From NCBI GenBank assembly GCA_036881905.1, contig JBAJNN010000031.1, positions 1 through 24,718 of the forward strand: a stretch of DNA of 24,718 nucleotides. Reading direction: 5' to 3'. The DNA comes from JBAJNN01 sp036881905 (GTDB taxonomy: Bacteria > Pseudomonadota > Alphaproteobacteria > Rhizobiales > Im1). The translations under genes and the position numbers were made by a program. The notes below the pieces were generated by a model, which saw nothing but the letters and a program-made list of their open reading frames with translations, was not told the DNA's origin and searched no databases. Of the stretch, positions 13,590 through 22,318 are shown piece by piece (the stretch's first letter is position 1; every line of letters begins with the position of its first letter).

Positions 13590-15203
13590 ATGGCGGAAGA
13601 CCTGCGAAACTGGAATCCGGAAGATGAACGGCAATGGCTCTCCGAAGGCAAAACAATTGCCAACCGGAATTTATGGCTTTCGATTCCGGCATTGCTGTGC
13701 GGTTTCGCGGTCTGGCTTTACTGGGGCATCATCACGGTGCAGATGCTCAATCTGGGCTTTGCGTTCAGCGCGCCGGACCTGTTCTCGCTGACCGCCATTG
13801 CCGGGTTGTCGGGGGCGACGTTGCGCATTCCCAGCGCATTTCTGGTCCGTCTGGCCGGCGGGCGCAACACGATTTTCCTGACAACTTTACTTCTCATTCT
13901 ACCGGCATTAGGCACCGGCATCGCCTTGCAGGATCCCGACACGCCGCTGTGGCGGTTCCAGCTTCTGGCCTTGCTGTCCGGCCTCGGCGGCGGCAACTTC
14001 GCCTCTTCCATGTCCAATATCAGCTTTTTCTTCCCCAAGCGCGTTCAGGGTTACTCTCTGGGCCTCAATGCCGGGCTGGGAAATTTCGGCGTAACCGCGA
14101 TGCAAATTCTGACGCCTTTGGTCATGACCATGGCGATATTCGGCGGGGAGCCGATGATTTTGCACAATGCCAGCGGCACATTGATCGGCAAGATCGAGGC
14201 CGGCGGCGAAAACTGGATTCAAAATGCCGGCTATATCTGGCTATGCTTTCTGGTTCCTCTGGCGTTTGCTACCTGGATCGGCATGAACAATATCGTCGAT
14301 GACCATGTCTCTCCCGACATCGGCTCGACAGCCGCCGCCTTCCTCAAGATTATCGTCATGCTGGCGACCGGTCTGGTGATTGTCGCGGGCGATCTTTTCC
14401 TTATCTTGCCGCAAGAAGCCAATGGGCTGGGGTTGGAATTCAACCAGTGGGTCATGTTGCCATTGGTCATCGCCGCCACTGTTTTCGCGCTGAAGGCGCT
14501 GCCGCTTGGAACCGGCTACAAACAGGGGCTGGCGCTGCAATACCGTATTTTCGCCAACAAGCACAGCTGGGCCATGGCCGTCATTTATACTATGGTGTTT
14601 GGCTCGTTCATCGGCTATTCCGCCGCGCTGGGGCTGTCGATCAAGGTGATTTTTGGGTTTCGCCATCTTATGGTCGATGGCGTCATGACCCATGACACCA
14701 TCAATCCCGACGGCCCCTCGGCGCTCATGTTCGCCTGGATCGGGCCGTTTATCTATGCGCTCATTCGCCCGCTCGGCGGCAAAATCGCCGATAAAATGGG
14801 CGGTGCGAAGGTGACGCAAATCGTCTCGGCCATCATGGTCGTTGCTACGTTGGGGGCTGCTTATTTCATGAAGGTGGCCTACGCCTCGGCCACACCAGAA
14901 CAATTCTTCCCACCCTTTCTGATCCTGTTCCTTATCCTGTTTACCGCCGCCGGTCTCGGGAGTGGATCGGCCTTCCGTACCATCGCTACGGTGTTCGACA
15001 AGGGGCAGGCCGGTCCGGCCTTAGGGTGGGCATCTGCGGTCGCGGCCTATAGCGCCTATATCATCCCGGAAGTCTTCGGCGAACAGATCAGAGCCAGAAC
15101 CCCGGAAATCGCGCTTTACGGCTTTGCCGCCTTCTACGCGGCCTGCATTGTTCTCAACTGGTGGTTTTACCTGCGCGAAAACGCCTATGTGAAGAATCCA
15201 TGA
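13590..15203 (+). CDS. narK: Nitrate/nitrite transporter NarK
   Basis: A 12-helix major facilitator protein of the inner membrane that moves nitrate in and nitrite out for the reductase. The first nitrate signature is very clear: GLGGGNFASSMSNISFFFPK followed by RVQGYSLGLNAGLGNFGV. The second reads AAGLGSGSAFRTIATVF. The conserved arginine of LRIPSAF, expected to contact substrate, is also there. The open frame extends to 13344, but the upstream part is promoter sequence. AAGGA stands nine bases before the ATG at 13590-13592, giving 537 aa. This is longer than E. coli NarK (about 460) because of extended loops between helices, as in NarK2-type carriers. Only one carrier is encoded, not a NarK1-NarK2 fusion. 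narG follows after 21 bases. Confidence 0.92.
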   Translation: MAEDLRNWNPEDERQWLSEGKTIANRNLWLSIPALLCGFAVWLYWGIITVQMLNLGFAFSAPDLFSLTAIAGLSGATLRIPSAFLVRLAGGRNTIFLTTLLLILPALGTGIALQDPDTPLWRFQLLALLSGLGGGNFASSMSNISFFFPKRVQGYSLGLNAGLGNFGVTAMQILTPLVMTMAIFGGEPMILHNASGTLIGKIEAGGENWIQNAGYIWLCFLVPLAFATWIGMNNIVDDHVSPDIGSTAAAFLKIIVMLATGLVIVAGDLFLILPQEANGLGLEFNQWVMLPLVIAATVFALKALPLGTGYKQGLALQYRIFANKHSWAMAVIYTMVFGSFIGYSAALGLSIKVIFGFRHLMVDGVMTHDTINPDGPSALMFAWIGPFIYALIRPLGGKIADKMGGAKVTQIVSAIMVVATLGAAYFMKVAYASATPEQFFPPFLILFLILFTAAGLGSGSAFRTIATVFDKGQAGPALGWASAVAAYSAYIIPEVFGEQIRARTPEIALYGFAAFYAACIVLNWWFYLRENAYVKNP

Positions 15204-15224
15204 GCGCAGAGGAAGGCGAGAGAC

Positions 15225-18200
15225 ATGAGCCACATTATCGATAAACTGACCTTCTTCATCGCCAAGGCCCCGGAAACATTTTCCGACGGGCACGGGATCG
15301 CCACGCGGGAAAATCGCGACTGGGAACGCGCCTATCGCGGACGCTGGTCTCACGACAAAATCGTGCGCTCTACCCATGGCGTCAACTGTACCGGCTCGTG
15401 CAGTTGGAAGATTTACGTCAAGAACGGGCTGGTCACCTGGGAGACGCAACAGACCGATTATCCGCGCACCCGCCCCGATTTGCCCAATCACGAGCCGCGC
15501 GGCTGCGCCCGTGGCGCGAGCTACAGCTGGTATCTCTATTCCGCCGCTCGGCTGAAATACCCGATGATCCGCTCGCGTTTGCTGAAATTGTGGCGCGCGG
15601 CGAAAGCCATGTATCCCGATCCGGTCGCGGCCTGGGAAAGCATCGTCACTGATCCCGACAAGGCAAAAGCCTATAAGCAAGTGCGCGGGCTCGGCGGTAT
15701 GGTGCGCGCCCATTGGGAGGAGGTGAATGAAATTATCGCCGCGGCCAATATTTACACCGCCAGGACCTACGGTCCCGACCGCATCGCCGGCTTTTCGCCG
15801 ATTCCGGCGATGTCGATGGTGTCTTACGCCGCCGGCAGCCGTTACCTCGCGCTGATCGGCGGCGTTTGCCTGAGTTTTTACGACTGGTATTGCGACCTGC
15901 CGCCAAGCTCGCCGCAAAGCTGGGGCGAGCAGACCGATGTGCCCGAAAGCGCCGATTGGTATAACTCGTCCTATATCATCGCCTGGGGGTCGAACGTGCC
16001 GCAAACCCGCACGCCCGACGCTCACTTCTTCACCGAAGCCCGTTATAACGGGACCAAAACCGTCGCCGTCACCCCGGATTACAGCGAGGTCGCCAAACTC
16101 TCCGACCATTGGCTCGCGGTGCGTCAGGGCACGGATTCGGCGCTGGCCATGGCCATGGGGCACGTCATTTTAAAGGAATTCCATCTGACGGGGAAAAGCG
16201 AATATTTCAATGATTACTGCCGTCTTTATACCGACATGCCGTTTCTGGTCATGCTGGAAGAAAGCGACGGCCGTTATGTCCCCGGCCGCACGTTGCGCGC
16301 CTGCGATTTCAAGGACCATCTTGGAGAAAAAACCCACCCCGAATGGAAGCCAGTCGTCATCGACGCCGATACCGACAAAGTGGCAACGCCAAACGGAACC
16401 ATCGGTTCGCGCTGGGATAAAAGCGGCAAGTGGAATCTGGAGGCCAAAAATCTCGCCGACGGATCGGGCATTCGGCCGCGAATGACCTTCATCGACACCG
16501 CCGATGAAGTCATAGCGGTCGGCTTTCCCTATTTCGGCAATCTGGTCCATGATCGGCCGATCTTCGCCCATACCGACCATAATGGCGTTCTGGCGCGCCA
16601 TGTCCCGGCCAAACGCATCCGGCTTGGCGAGAAGCGCGAGGTGCTGGTTACGACCGTCTTCGATCTGCTGGCGGCCAATTACGGCGTGGATCGCGGTCTG
16701 GGCGGCGGGAATGTGGCAACCTCGCTCGATGACGATGTGCCCTATACCCCGGCCTGGCAGGAGAACATCACCGGGGTTTCCGCCGCTACGGTCACGCGCA
16801 TCGCCCGCGAATTCGCCGATAACGCCGACAAGACGCAAGGCCGCTCGATGGTGATCCTGGGCGCGGCCATCAATCACTGGTATCATATGGACATGATCTA
16901 TCGTGCCATCATCAACCTGTTGATGATGTGCGGCTGTATCGGCAAATCCGGCGGCGGCTGGGCGCATTATGTCGGTCAGGAGAAGCTGCGTCCGCAAACC
17001 GGCTGGTTGCCTCTGGCCTTCGCGCTCGACTGGCATCGCCCGCCGCGGCAGATGAATTCCACCAGTTTCTTTTACAGTCATTCCGACCAGTGGCGCTATG
17101 AAAAACTGGCGCTGGGTGAAATTCTCTCCCCTCTGGCCGATCGCGATAAATGGCGGGATTATGCTCTGATCGATTGCAATGTGCGCTCCGAGCGCATGGG
17201 CTGGCTGCCTTCCGCGCCGCAATGGGCGGAAAATCCGCTTCATCTTGCCAAGGCGGCGAAAAAGGCCGGCAAGAACGCCAAGGATTACGCAGTCGAGCGT
17301 CTGGCGTCGGGATCGTTGAAATTTTCCTGCGAGGACCCCGACGATCCGCGCAATTTCCCGCGCAATTTGTTCGTCTGGCGCTCAAATCTGCTGGGATCTT
17401 CGGGCAAGGGGCATGAATATATGCTCAAACATCTGCTTGGAACCCAAAATGGAGTGCTCGGCGGGGATCTGGGGGAAACCGGCGGCGAAAAACCGCGCGA
17501 GGTCGTCTGGCATGACAAGGCTCCCGAGGGCAAGCTCGATCTGGTGGCGACGCTGGATTTCCGCATGTCCACCACCTGCATTTACTCGGACATCGTTTTG
17601 CCGTCGGCGACCTGGTATGAGAAAAACGATCTCAATACCTCCGACATGCATCCCTTCATCCACCCGCTGTCGCGCGCGGTCGATCCGGCGTGGGAATCGC
17701 GCAGCGACTGGGACATTTACAAGGGGATCGCGAAATGTTTTTCCAAACTGTGCGCGGGCCATCTGGCGAGAGAGACCGATCTGGTGAGCGTGCCGATCCT
17801 GCACGACACCCCGGCGGAACTGGCCCAACCCCTGGCCGTGAAGGACTGGAAAAAAGGCGAGGTCGCACCGATCCCGGGCAAGACCATGCCGGCTTTGGTC
17901 GAGGTTACGCGCGATTACCCCGATACCTACCGGAAATTCACAGCCCTCGGCCCGCTTCTGGGCAAAATCGGCAATGGCGGCAAGGGCATTGCCTGGAACA
18001 CCGAAAAAGAGGTCGCCTTCCTCGCAGAGTTGAACCGCGTGGTCGGCGAGGACGGCATCTCCAAGGGACTGCCGCGCATCGGCACCGACATCGACGCCGC
18101 AGAGACGATTTTGTCGCTGGCGCCGGAAACCAATGGTCAGGTGGCGGTCAAAGCCTGGGCGGCGTTGAGCGCATTCACCGGGCGCGACCACAGCCATCTG

Positions 18201-18989
18201 GCGCGAGCGAAAGAACAGGAAAGGATTCGCTTCCGCGATATTCAAGCCCAGCCGCGCAAAATCATCTCCTCGCCGAGCTGGAGCGGGCTGGAGGACGAAC
18301 ATGTCAGCTACAATGCGGGCTATACCAATACTCATGAGTTGATCCCGTGGCGCACGCTCACCGGTCGTCAGCATTTCTATCAGGATCATGAATGGATGCG
18401 CGATTTCGGCGAGGCGCTCTGCGTCTACAAACCGCCGATCAACACCAAAACCGTGGCACCGGTGATCGAAAAGCACGGGGGCGGGCGCAAACAGGTGGTG
18501 CTCAACTGGATCACGCCGCACCAGAAATGGGGCATTCACTCGACCTATTCCGACAATCTGCTGATGCTGACCCTCAATCGCGGCGGGCCGGTGGTGTGGA
18601 TCAGCGAGGTCGATGCGCGGAAGATCGATGTCGAGGATAATGACTGGATCGAGCTTTACAACGCCAACGGCGCCATTTCCGCCCGCGCCGTGGTCAGCCA
18701 GCGCGTGCCGGAAGGCATGAGCATGATGTATCATGCCCAGGAGAAGATCATCAACACGCCGGGGTCGGAGACCACCGGCCTGCGCGGCGGAATTCACAAT
18801 TCCGTGACCCGCGCGGTGATAAAGCCGACCCATATGATCGGCGGTTACGCCCAGCTGTCCTACGGTTTCAACTATTACGGCACTGTCGGTTCCAATCGCG
18901 ACGAATTCGTCATCGTGCGCAAACTGGAGCATGTCGACTGGCTGGAGCCGTCAGACGGCGCTTTGCGTCATGAGGAGGCGTCATCATGA
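15225..18989 (+). CDS. narG: Respiratory nitrate reductase alpha subunit NarG
   Basis: NarG is the catalytic subunit; it reduces nitrate to nitrite at the cytoplasmic face with bis-MGD and an N-proximal 4Fe-4S cluster. His51, Cys55, Cys59 and Cys94 (HGVNCTGSC, RGCARG) match the unusual His/Cys3 ligands of that cluster. Asp220 in FYDWYCDLPP aligns with the Asp222 Mo ligand of the E. coli enzyme. YNSSYIIAWGSNVPQTRTPD, TTCIYSDIVLPSATWYEKND and the C-terminal molybdopterin-binding part are all typical. At 1254 aa it is full length (E. coli 1247). It overlaps narH as ATGA at 18986-18989. It depends on the cofactor genes encoded on the opposite strand of this window. Confidence 0.97.
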   Translation: MSHIIDKLTFFIAKAPETFSDGHGIATRENRDWERAYRGRWSHDKIVRSTHGVNCTGSCSWKIYVKNGLVTWETQQTDYPRTRPDLPNHEPRGCARGASYSWYLYSAARLKYPMIRSRLLKLWRAAKAMYPDPVAAWESIVTDPDKAKAYKQVRGLGGMVRAHWEEVNEIIAAANIYTARTYGPDRIAGFSPIPAMSMVSYAAGSRYLALIGGVCLSFYDWYCDLPPSSPQSWGEQTDVPESADWYNSSYIIAWGSNVPQTRTPDAHFFTEARYNGTKTVAVTPDYSEVAKLSDHWLAVRQGTDSALAMAMGHVILKEFHLTGKSEYFNDYCRLYTDMPFLVMLEESDGRYVPGRTLRACDFKDHLGEKTHPEWKPVVIDADTDKVATPNGTIGSRWDKSGKWNLEAKNLADGSGIRPRMTFIDTADEVIAVGFPYFGNLVHDRPIFAHTDHNGVLARHVPAKRIRLGEKREVLVTTVFDLLAANYGVDRGLGGGNVATSLDDDVPYTPAWQENITGVSAATVTRIAREFADNADKTQGRSMVILGAAINHWYHMDMIYRAIINLLMMCGCIGKSGGGWAHYVGQEKLRPQTGWLPLAFALDWHRPPRQMNSTSFFYSHSDQWRYEKLALGEILSPLADRDKWRDYALIDCNVRSERMGWLPSAPQWAENPLHLAKAAKKAGKNAKDYAVERLASGSLKFSCEDPDDPRNFPRNLFVWRSNLLGSSGKGHEYMLKHLLGTQNGVLGGDLGETGGEKPREVVWHDKAPEGKLDLVATLDFRMSTTCIYSDIVLPSATWYEKNDLNTSDMHPFIHPLSRAVDPAWESRSDWDIYKGIAKCFSKLCAGHLARETDLVSVPILHDTPAELAQPLAVKDWKKGEVAPIPGKTMPALVEVTRDYPDTYRKFTALGPLLGKIGNGGKGIAWNTEKEVAFLAELNRVVGEDGISKGLPRIGTDIDAAETILSLAPETNGQVAVKAWAALSAFTGRDHSHLARAKEQERIRFRDIQAQPRKIISSPSWSGLEDEHVSYNAGYTNTHELIPWRTLTGRQHFYQDHEWMRDFGEALCVYKPPINTKTVAPVIEKHGGGRKQVVLNWITPHQKWGIHSTYSDNLLMLTLNRGGPVVWISEVDARKIDVEDNDWIELYNANGAISARAVVSQRVPEGMSMMYHAQEKIINTPGSETTGLRGGIHNSVTRAVIKPTHMIGGYAQLSYGFNYYGTVGSNRDEFVIVRKLEHVDWLEPSDGALRHEEASS

Positions 18990-20587
18990 AAATACGAGCG
19001 CAAATCGGCAAGGTTCTCAATCTCGACAAATGCATCGGCTGCCATACCTGTTCGGTGACCTGCAAGAATGTGTGGACCTCGCGCCAGGGCATGGAATACG
19101 CTTGGTTCAACAATGTCGAGACCAAGCCCGGCCTCGGCTATCCGCGCCGATGGGAAGACCAAAACACCTGGAATGGCGGCTGGAAGCGCAAAGACAATGG
19201 CGAAATTGTCCCGAAAATGGGGGGTAAGCTCCGGCTTCTGGCCAAACTCTTCGCCAATCCGGATTTACCGGAGATCGACGATTATTACGAACCGTTCACC
19301 TTTGAATACGAGCATCTGCAAAAAGCCCCCGAATCGAAGGCCATGCCGACGGCGCGCGCCCATTCGGCGATCACCGGCAAGAAAATGGAAAAACCCCAAT
19401 GGGGGCCGAATTGGGAGGAAATTCTCGGCGGGGAATTCAAAAAGCGCCGTGAGGATAACAACTTTAAAGATATTGAAGCCGATATTTACGGGCAGTTCGA
19501 GAACACCTTCATGATGTATCTACCGCGCCTGTGCGAACATTGTCTCAATCCGAGCTGCGTGGCCGCCTGCCCGTCCGGCGCAATCTACAAGCGCGAGGAA
19601 GACGGTATCGTGCTGATCGACCAGGACAAGTGCCGCGGCTGGCGGATGTGCGTCTCCGGCTGCCCGTACAAGAAAATCTACTTCAACTGGCAATCGGGCA
19701 AATCGGAAAAATGCACCTTCTGCTACCCGCGCATCGAGGCCGGCGACCCGACGGTGTGTTCGGAAACCTGCGTCGGGCGCATTCGCTATTTGGGCGTTCT
19801 GCTCTATGACGCCGACCGCATCAAACAGGCCGCCGGCATGGCAGATGAGCAAGACCTCTATCAGGCGCAGTGCGATATTTTTCTCGATCCTTTCGATCCG
19901 GAGGTGACGGCGCGGGCGAGACAAGACGGCGTGCCCGACAGCTGGATCGCCGCGGCGCGGAACTCGCCGGTCTATAAAATGGCGATGGAGTGGAAAGTTG
20001 CCTTCCCGCTGCATCCGGAATATCGCACCTTGCCGATGGTGTGGTATATCCCGCCGCTATCGCCGATCCAGAACGCCGCCGAAACCGGGCAAATCGATAT
20101 GAACGGCGTGATTCCCGATGTGCGCAAGCTGCGTATCCCGGTGAAATATCTCGCCAATCTGCTCACCGCGGGTAAGGAAGAACCGGTCGTTGATGCGCTG
20201 GAGCGGATGATCGCCATGCGCGAATATATGCGGGCGAAAAATGTCGAAGGAATCAATGATCGTAGCATCCTCGATCGGGTGGGGCTGAGCGAGGCCATGG
20301 TCGATGACATGTATCGCATCATGGCCCTGGCCGATTACGAAGATCGCTTCGTCATTCCCACCAACCACCGCGAATATGCCGGCAAAACCGCATTCGATCA
20401 CGAAATTGCGTTCGATGCGCGTTCGGCCTGCGGCTTCAGCTTCGGCAATGGCTGTTCCGGGGGAAGCAGCAAAACCAGTCTTTTCGGTTCGCGAACCCAT
20501 GAAAACACCATGAGCGGAACGATCCCGAAGAAACCGAAATCGGGCTGTGGTTCCGGCGGCTGCGGCGGTTGCGGGGGGTGCTCATGA
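18986..20587 (+). CDS. narH: Respiratory nitrate reductase beta subunit NarH
   Basis: NarH is the electron-transfer subunit carrying one 3Fe-4S and three 4Fe-4S clusters between NarI and NarG. Cys16, 19, 22 and 26 (CIGCHTCSVTC) start the first set. CEHCLNPSCVAACP, CRGWRMCVSGCP and CTFCYPRIEAGDPTVCSETC follow; the tryptophan in CRGW replaces a cysteine, as in E. coli, and makes that cluster 3Fe-4S. GGAGG eight bases before the ATG supports the start. The C-terminus is odd: after about residue 475 it is rich in Gly, Ser and Cys and ends KSGCGSGGCGGCGGCS, five cysteines in a glycine chain. Its last codons overlap the narJ ATG, and the GGGGGG of this tail may be narJ's ribosome-binding site. Confidence 0.96.
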   Translation: MKIRAQIGKVLNLDKCIGCHTCSVTCKNVWTSRQGMEYAWFNNVETKPGLGYPRRWEDQNTWNGGWKRKDNGEIVPKMGGKLRLLAKLFANPDLPEIDDYYEPFTFEYEHLQKAPESKAMPTARAHSAITGKKMEKPQWGPNWEEILGGEFKKRREDNNFKDIEADIYGQFENTFMMYLPRLCEHCLNPSCVAACPSGAIYKREEDGIVLIDQDKCRGWRMCVSGCPYKKIYFNWQSGKSEKCTFCYPRIEAGDPTVCSETCVGRIRYLGVLLYDADRIKQAAGMADEQDLYQAQCDIFLDPFDPEVTARARQDGVPDSWIAAARNSPVYKMAMEWKVAFPLHPEYRTLPMVWYIPPLSPIQNAAETGQIDMNGVIPDVRKLRIPVKYLANLLTAGKEEPVVDALERMIAMREYMRAKNVEGINDRSILDRVGLSEAMVDDMYRIMALADYEDRFVIPTNHREYAGKTAFDHEIAFDARSACGFSFGNGCSGGSSKTSLFGSRTHENTMSGTIPKKPKSGCGSGGCGGCGGCS

Positions 20588-21264
20588 AAACCTTCAAAAT
20601 ATTGGGCTTGCTTCTGACCTATCCGCAACAGCGTTTATATGATGCAGCGGATGAAATCCTTGGTATCTTGCGCGGCGAGGCATTATTGCCGAATAACATT
20701 ATCAAGCAAATCGAGCGTTTTTTGCGCGATCGGGCCGGAAAAGACATTTTGGACAGCGAGGAAGAGTATGTGGACACCTTCGACCGCGGTCGCGCCCATT
20801 GTCTGCATCTGTTTGAACATATTCACGGCGAATCGCGCGCCCGGGGTCAGGCCATGGTCGATTTAAGCCAAGCCTATGGCGCGAAAGGACTTTATATCAA
20901 AAACAACGAACTGCCCGATTATGTGCCGTTGTTCATGGAATATCTGTCCTTATGCCCCCTAAAAGAGGCGAGCGGTTTGCTGGGCGAAGCCATCGATGTT
21001 GTCGCGGCGATCGCCGCCAGGCTGCAAAAGCGCAACTCGCCCTATGCGGTCGTCTTCGAGGCCATCGAGGCGCTCTCCGCCGTCAAACCGGATCGGGTGA
21101 AGGTCGAGAACGCGCTCGCCTCCGCGCCGAAAGACCCCGAGACCTTGGAAGAGCTCGATGAAGACTGGAAGGAGGCGGAAGCTTTCGGCGGCGATCCCGG
21201 CGCCGATATTGCTGCAAGTTGCGGAGATTGCACTGCCTTCGTCACGGCCACGCGGATACCTTAA
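20584..21264 (+). CDS. narJ: Nitrate reductase maturation chaperone NarJ
   Basis: NarJ is a cytoplasmic TorD/NarJ-family chaperone that binds apo-NarG, supports insertion of the molybdenum cofactor and Fe-S cluster, and holds it until it docks on NarI. The 226-residue all-helical protein opens MKTFKILGLLLTYPQQRLYD and contains the EYVDTFDRGRAHCLHLFEHI region and DYVPLFMEYLSL, the family's best conserved segments. The ATG at 20584 overlaps the narH stop as ATGA. The acidic C-terminus ends with a short CGDC motif, an uncommon addition. The next gene, narI, is unusually far away (278 bases). Confidence 0.94.
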   Translation: MKTFKILGLLLTYPQQRLYDAADEILGILRGEALLPNNIIKQIERFLRDRAGKDILDSEEEYVDTFDRGRAHCLHLFEHIHGESRARGQAMVDLSQAYGAKGLYIKNNELPDYVPLFMEYLSLCPLKEASGLLGEAIDVVAAIAARLQKRNSPYAVVFEAIEALSAVKPDRVKVENALASAPKDPETLEELDEDWKEAEAFGGDPGADIAASCGDCTAFVTATRIP

Positions 21265-21346
21265 AAAACCTAAAACCTTGGATTCGGCGCGAGGAGGCGG
21301 GTTTTCAAGAAGCAAAAGTTGACTTAAATCGCGTTAATGAGCATCC

Positions 21347-21449
21347 AGAGCATAATTCGATCCGGAGAAGCGAGGACGATCAAGATTATGCTTACAAAAC
21401 AAAATATCAGAGTGGAATGGCGATTCGATTTGAACGCAATCCGCTCTAA
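21347..21449 (+). repeat. Dispersed repeat, copy C, between narJ and narI
   Basis: On the plus strand it reads AGAGCATAATTCGATCCGG, then GAGGACGATCAAGATTATGC, TTACAAAAC, GGCGATTCGATTTGAACGC and AATCCGCTCTAA. It has the same orientation and layout as copy B (11974) and is inverted to copy A. AGAGC and GCTCT at the ends are inverted. It fills much of a 278-base gap where nar operons usually have none. The rest of the gap (21265-21346 and 21450-21542) shows no gene. Confidence 0.75.
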
Positions 21450-21542
21450 GGCAAACACGACGACGGACGCGAAGAGCGCCGAAGTATCGGGTTATGAGAG
21501 GCGCCTAAGCGGCAATTGGATAAAAGGTTAAGAGGTTCTTGA

Positions 21543-22238
21543 ATGACGGTCGATTTCATCCATCAATTCTTCTTTGGCTATTACCCCTATATTTGCCTGA
21601 TGGTGTTCGTTCTGGTCAGCGCCCTGCGTTATGATCGCGATCAATATAGCTGGAAGGCCGATTCCAGCCAGCTTTTGCGCAAAAGGGGCATGCGCATCGG
21701 CAATAATCTGTTCCATATCGGCATTATCTTGCTGTTTTTCGGTCATCTGGTCGGGCTGTTGACGCCGCATGAATTCTATCGGCATTTTATCAATGCTGGA
21801 ACCAAACAACTGTTGGCAATGGTCGCGGGTGGAATTTTCGGGGTCATCTGTTTTATCGGCATGACGATGCTGGTGTGGCGCCGCCTGTTCGATCCGCGTA
21901 TTCGCGCCACCAGCAAACCGTCCGACATTCTGGTTTTACTCATACTCTACATACAGCTGGTGTTGGGGCTGATCACCATTGCCTTCTCGGCGCAGCATCT
22001 GGATGGCGGTTCCATGATCGCGCTGGCCGAATGGGCGCAGCATATCGTGACCTTTCGTTCCGGCGCTGCGGCGTTCGTCGTCGAAGAGCCTCTGGTCTTC
22101 AAGCTTCATCTGGTGCTCGGCTCCACGATCTTCCTGCTGTTCCCCTTCACCCGCCTGGTCCATGTGTTCAGCGGAGTGGCCGCGGCGTTGAAATACCTGT
22201 CGCGCTCCGGCTACCAGGTCGTTCGCAAGCGCTGGTAA
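21543..22238 (+). CDS. narI: Respiratory nitrate reductase gamma subunit NarI
   Basis: NarI is the membrane cytochrome b that oxidises quinol on the periplasmic side and passes electrons through two b hemes to NarH. Five hydrophobic helices are visible in 231 aa. The four heme-ligand histidines are His58 and His68 (FHIGIILLFFGHLVG) and His189 and His207 (KLHLVLGSTIFLLFPFTRLV then H), matching His56, 66, 187 and 205 of E. coli NarI with a constant shift of two. AGAGG seven bases before the ATG supports the start. It is the last gene of the nar operon, separated from narJ by a repeat. Confidence 0.96.
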   Translation: MTVDFIHQFFFGYYPYICLMVFVLVSALRYDRDQYSWKADSSQLLRKRGMRIGNNLFHIGIILLFFGHLVGLLTPHEFYRHFINAGTKQLLAMVAGGIFGVICFIGMTMLVWRRLFDPRIRATSKPSDILVLLILYIQLVLGLITIAFSAQHLDGGSMIALAEWAQHIVTFRSGAAAFVVEEPLVFKLHLVLGSTIFLLFPFTRLVHVFSGVAAALKYLSRSGYQVVRKRW

Positions 22239-22259
22239 GAGGGAAAAGGATCCTGCTCC

Positions 22260-22289
22260 GTCGCTTAAGGCCACCCGTCATAAAGCGAC
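22260..22289 (+). terminator. Inverted repeat after narI, possible terminator
   Basis: GTCGCTT (22260-22266) and AAGCGAC (22283-22289) are perfect 7-bp arms with a 16-base loop, placed between the convergent narI and exporter genes. No T-run follows on either strand, so a classical rho-independent terminator is doubtful. No gene is seen in the 80-base gap. Confidence 0.25.
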
Positions 22290-22318
22290 ACAGGCATTGG
22301 TGATCCGGCCATTGCCGC

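Noticed and set aside
17382..18932. Long open frame of 516 codons antisense to narG
   Set aside because: It is a mirror of GC-rich narG codons with no recognisable domain or ribosome site; the same holds for 15021-16163 and 16170-17243 on that strand.
21337..21531. A 64-codon frame between narJ and narI
   Set aside because: It is largely made of the dispersed repeat and has no family resemblance or clear ribosome site.
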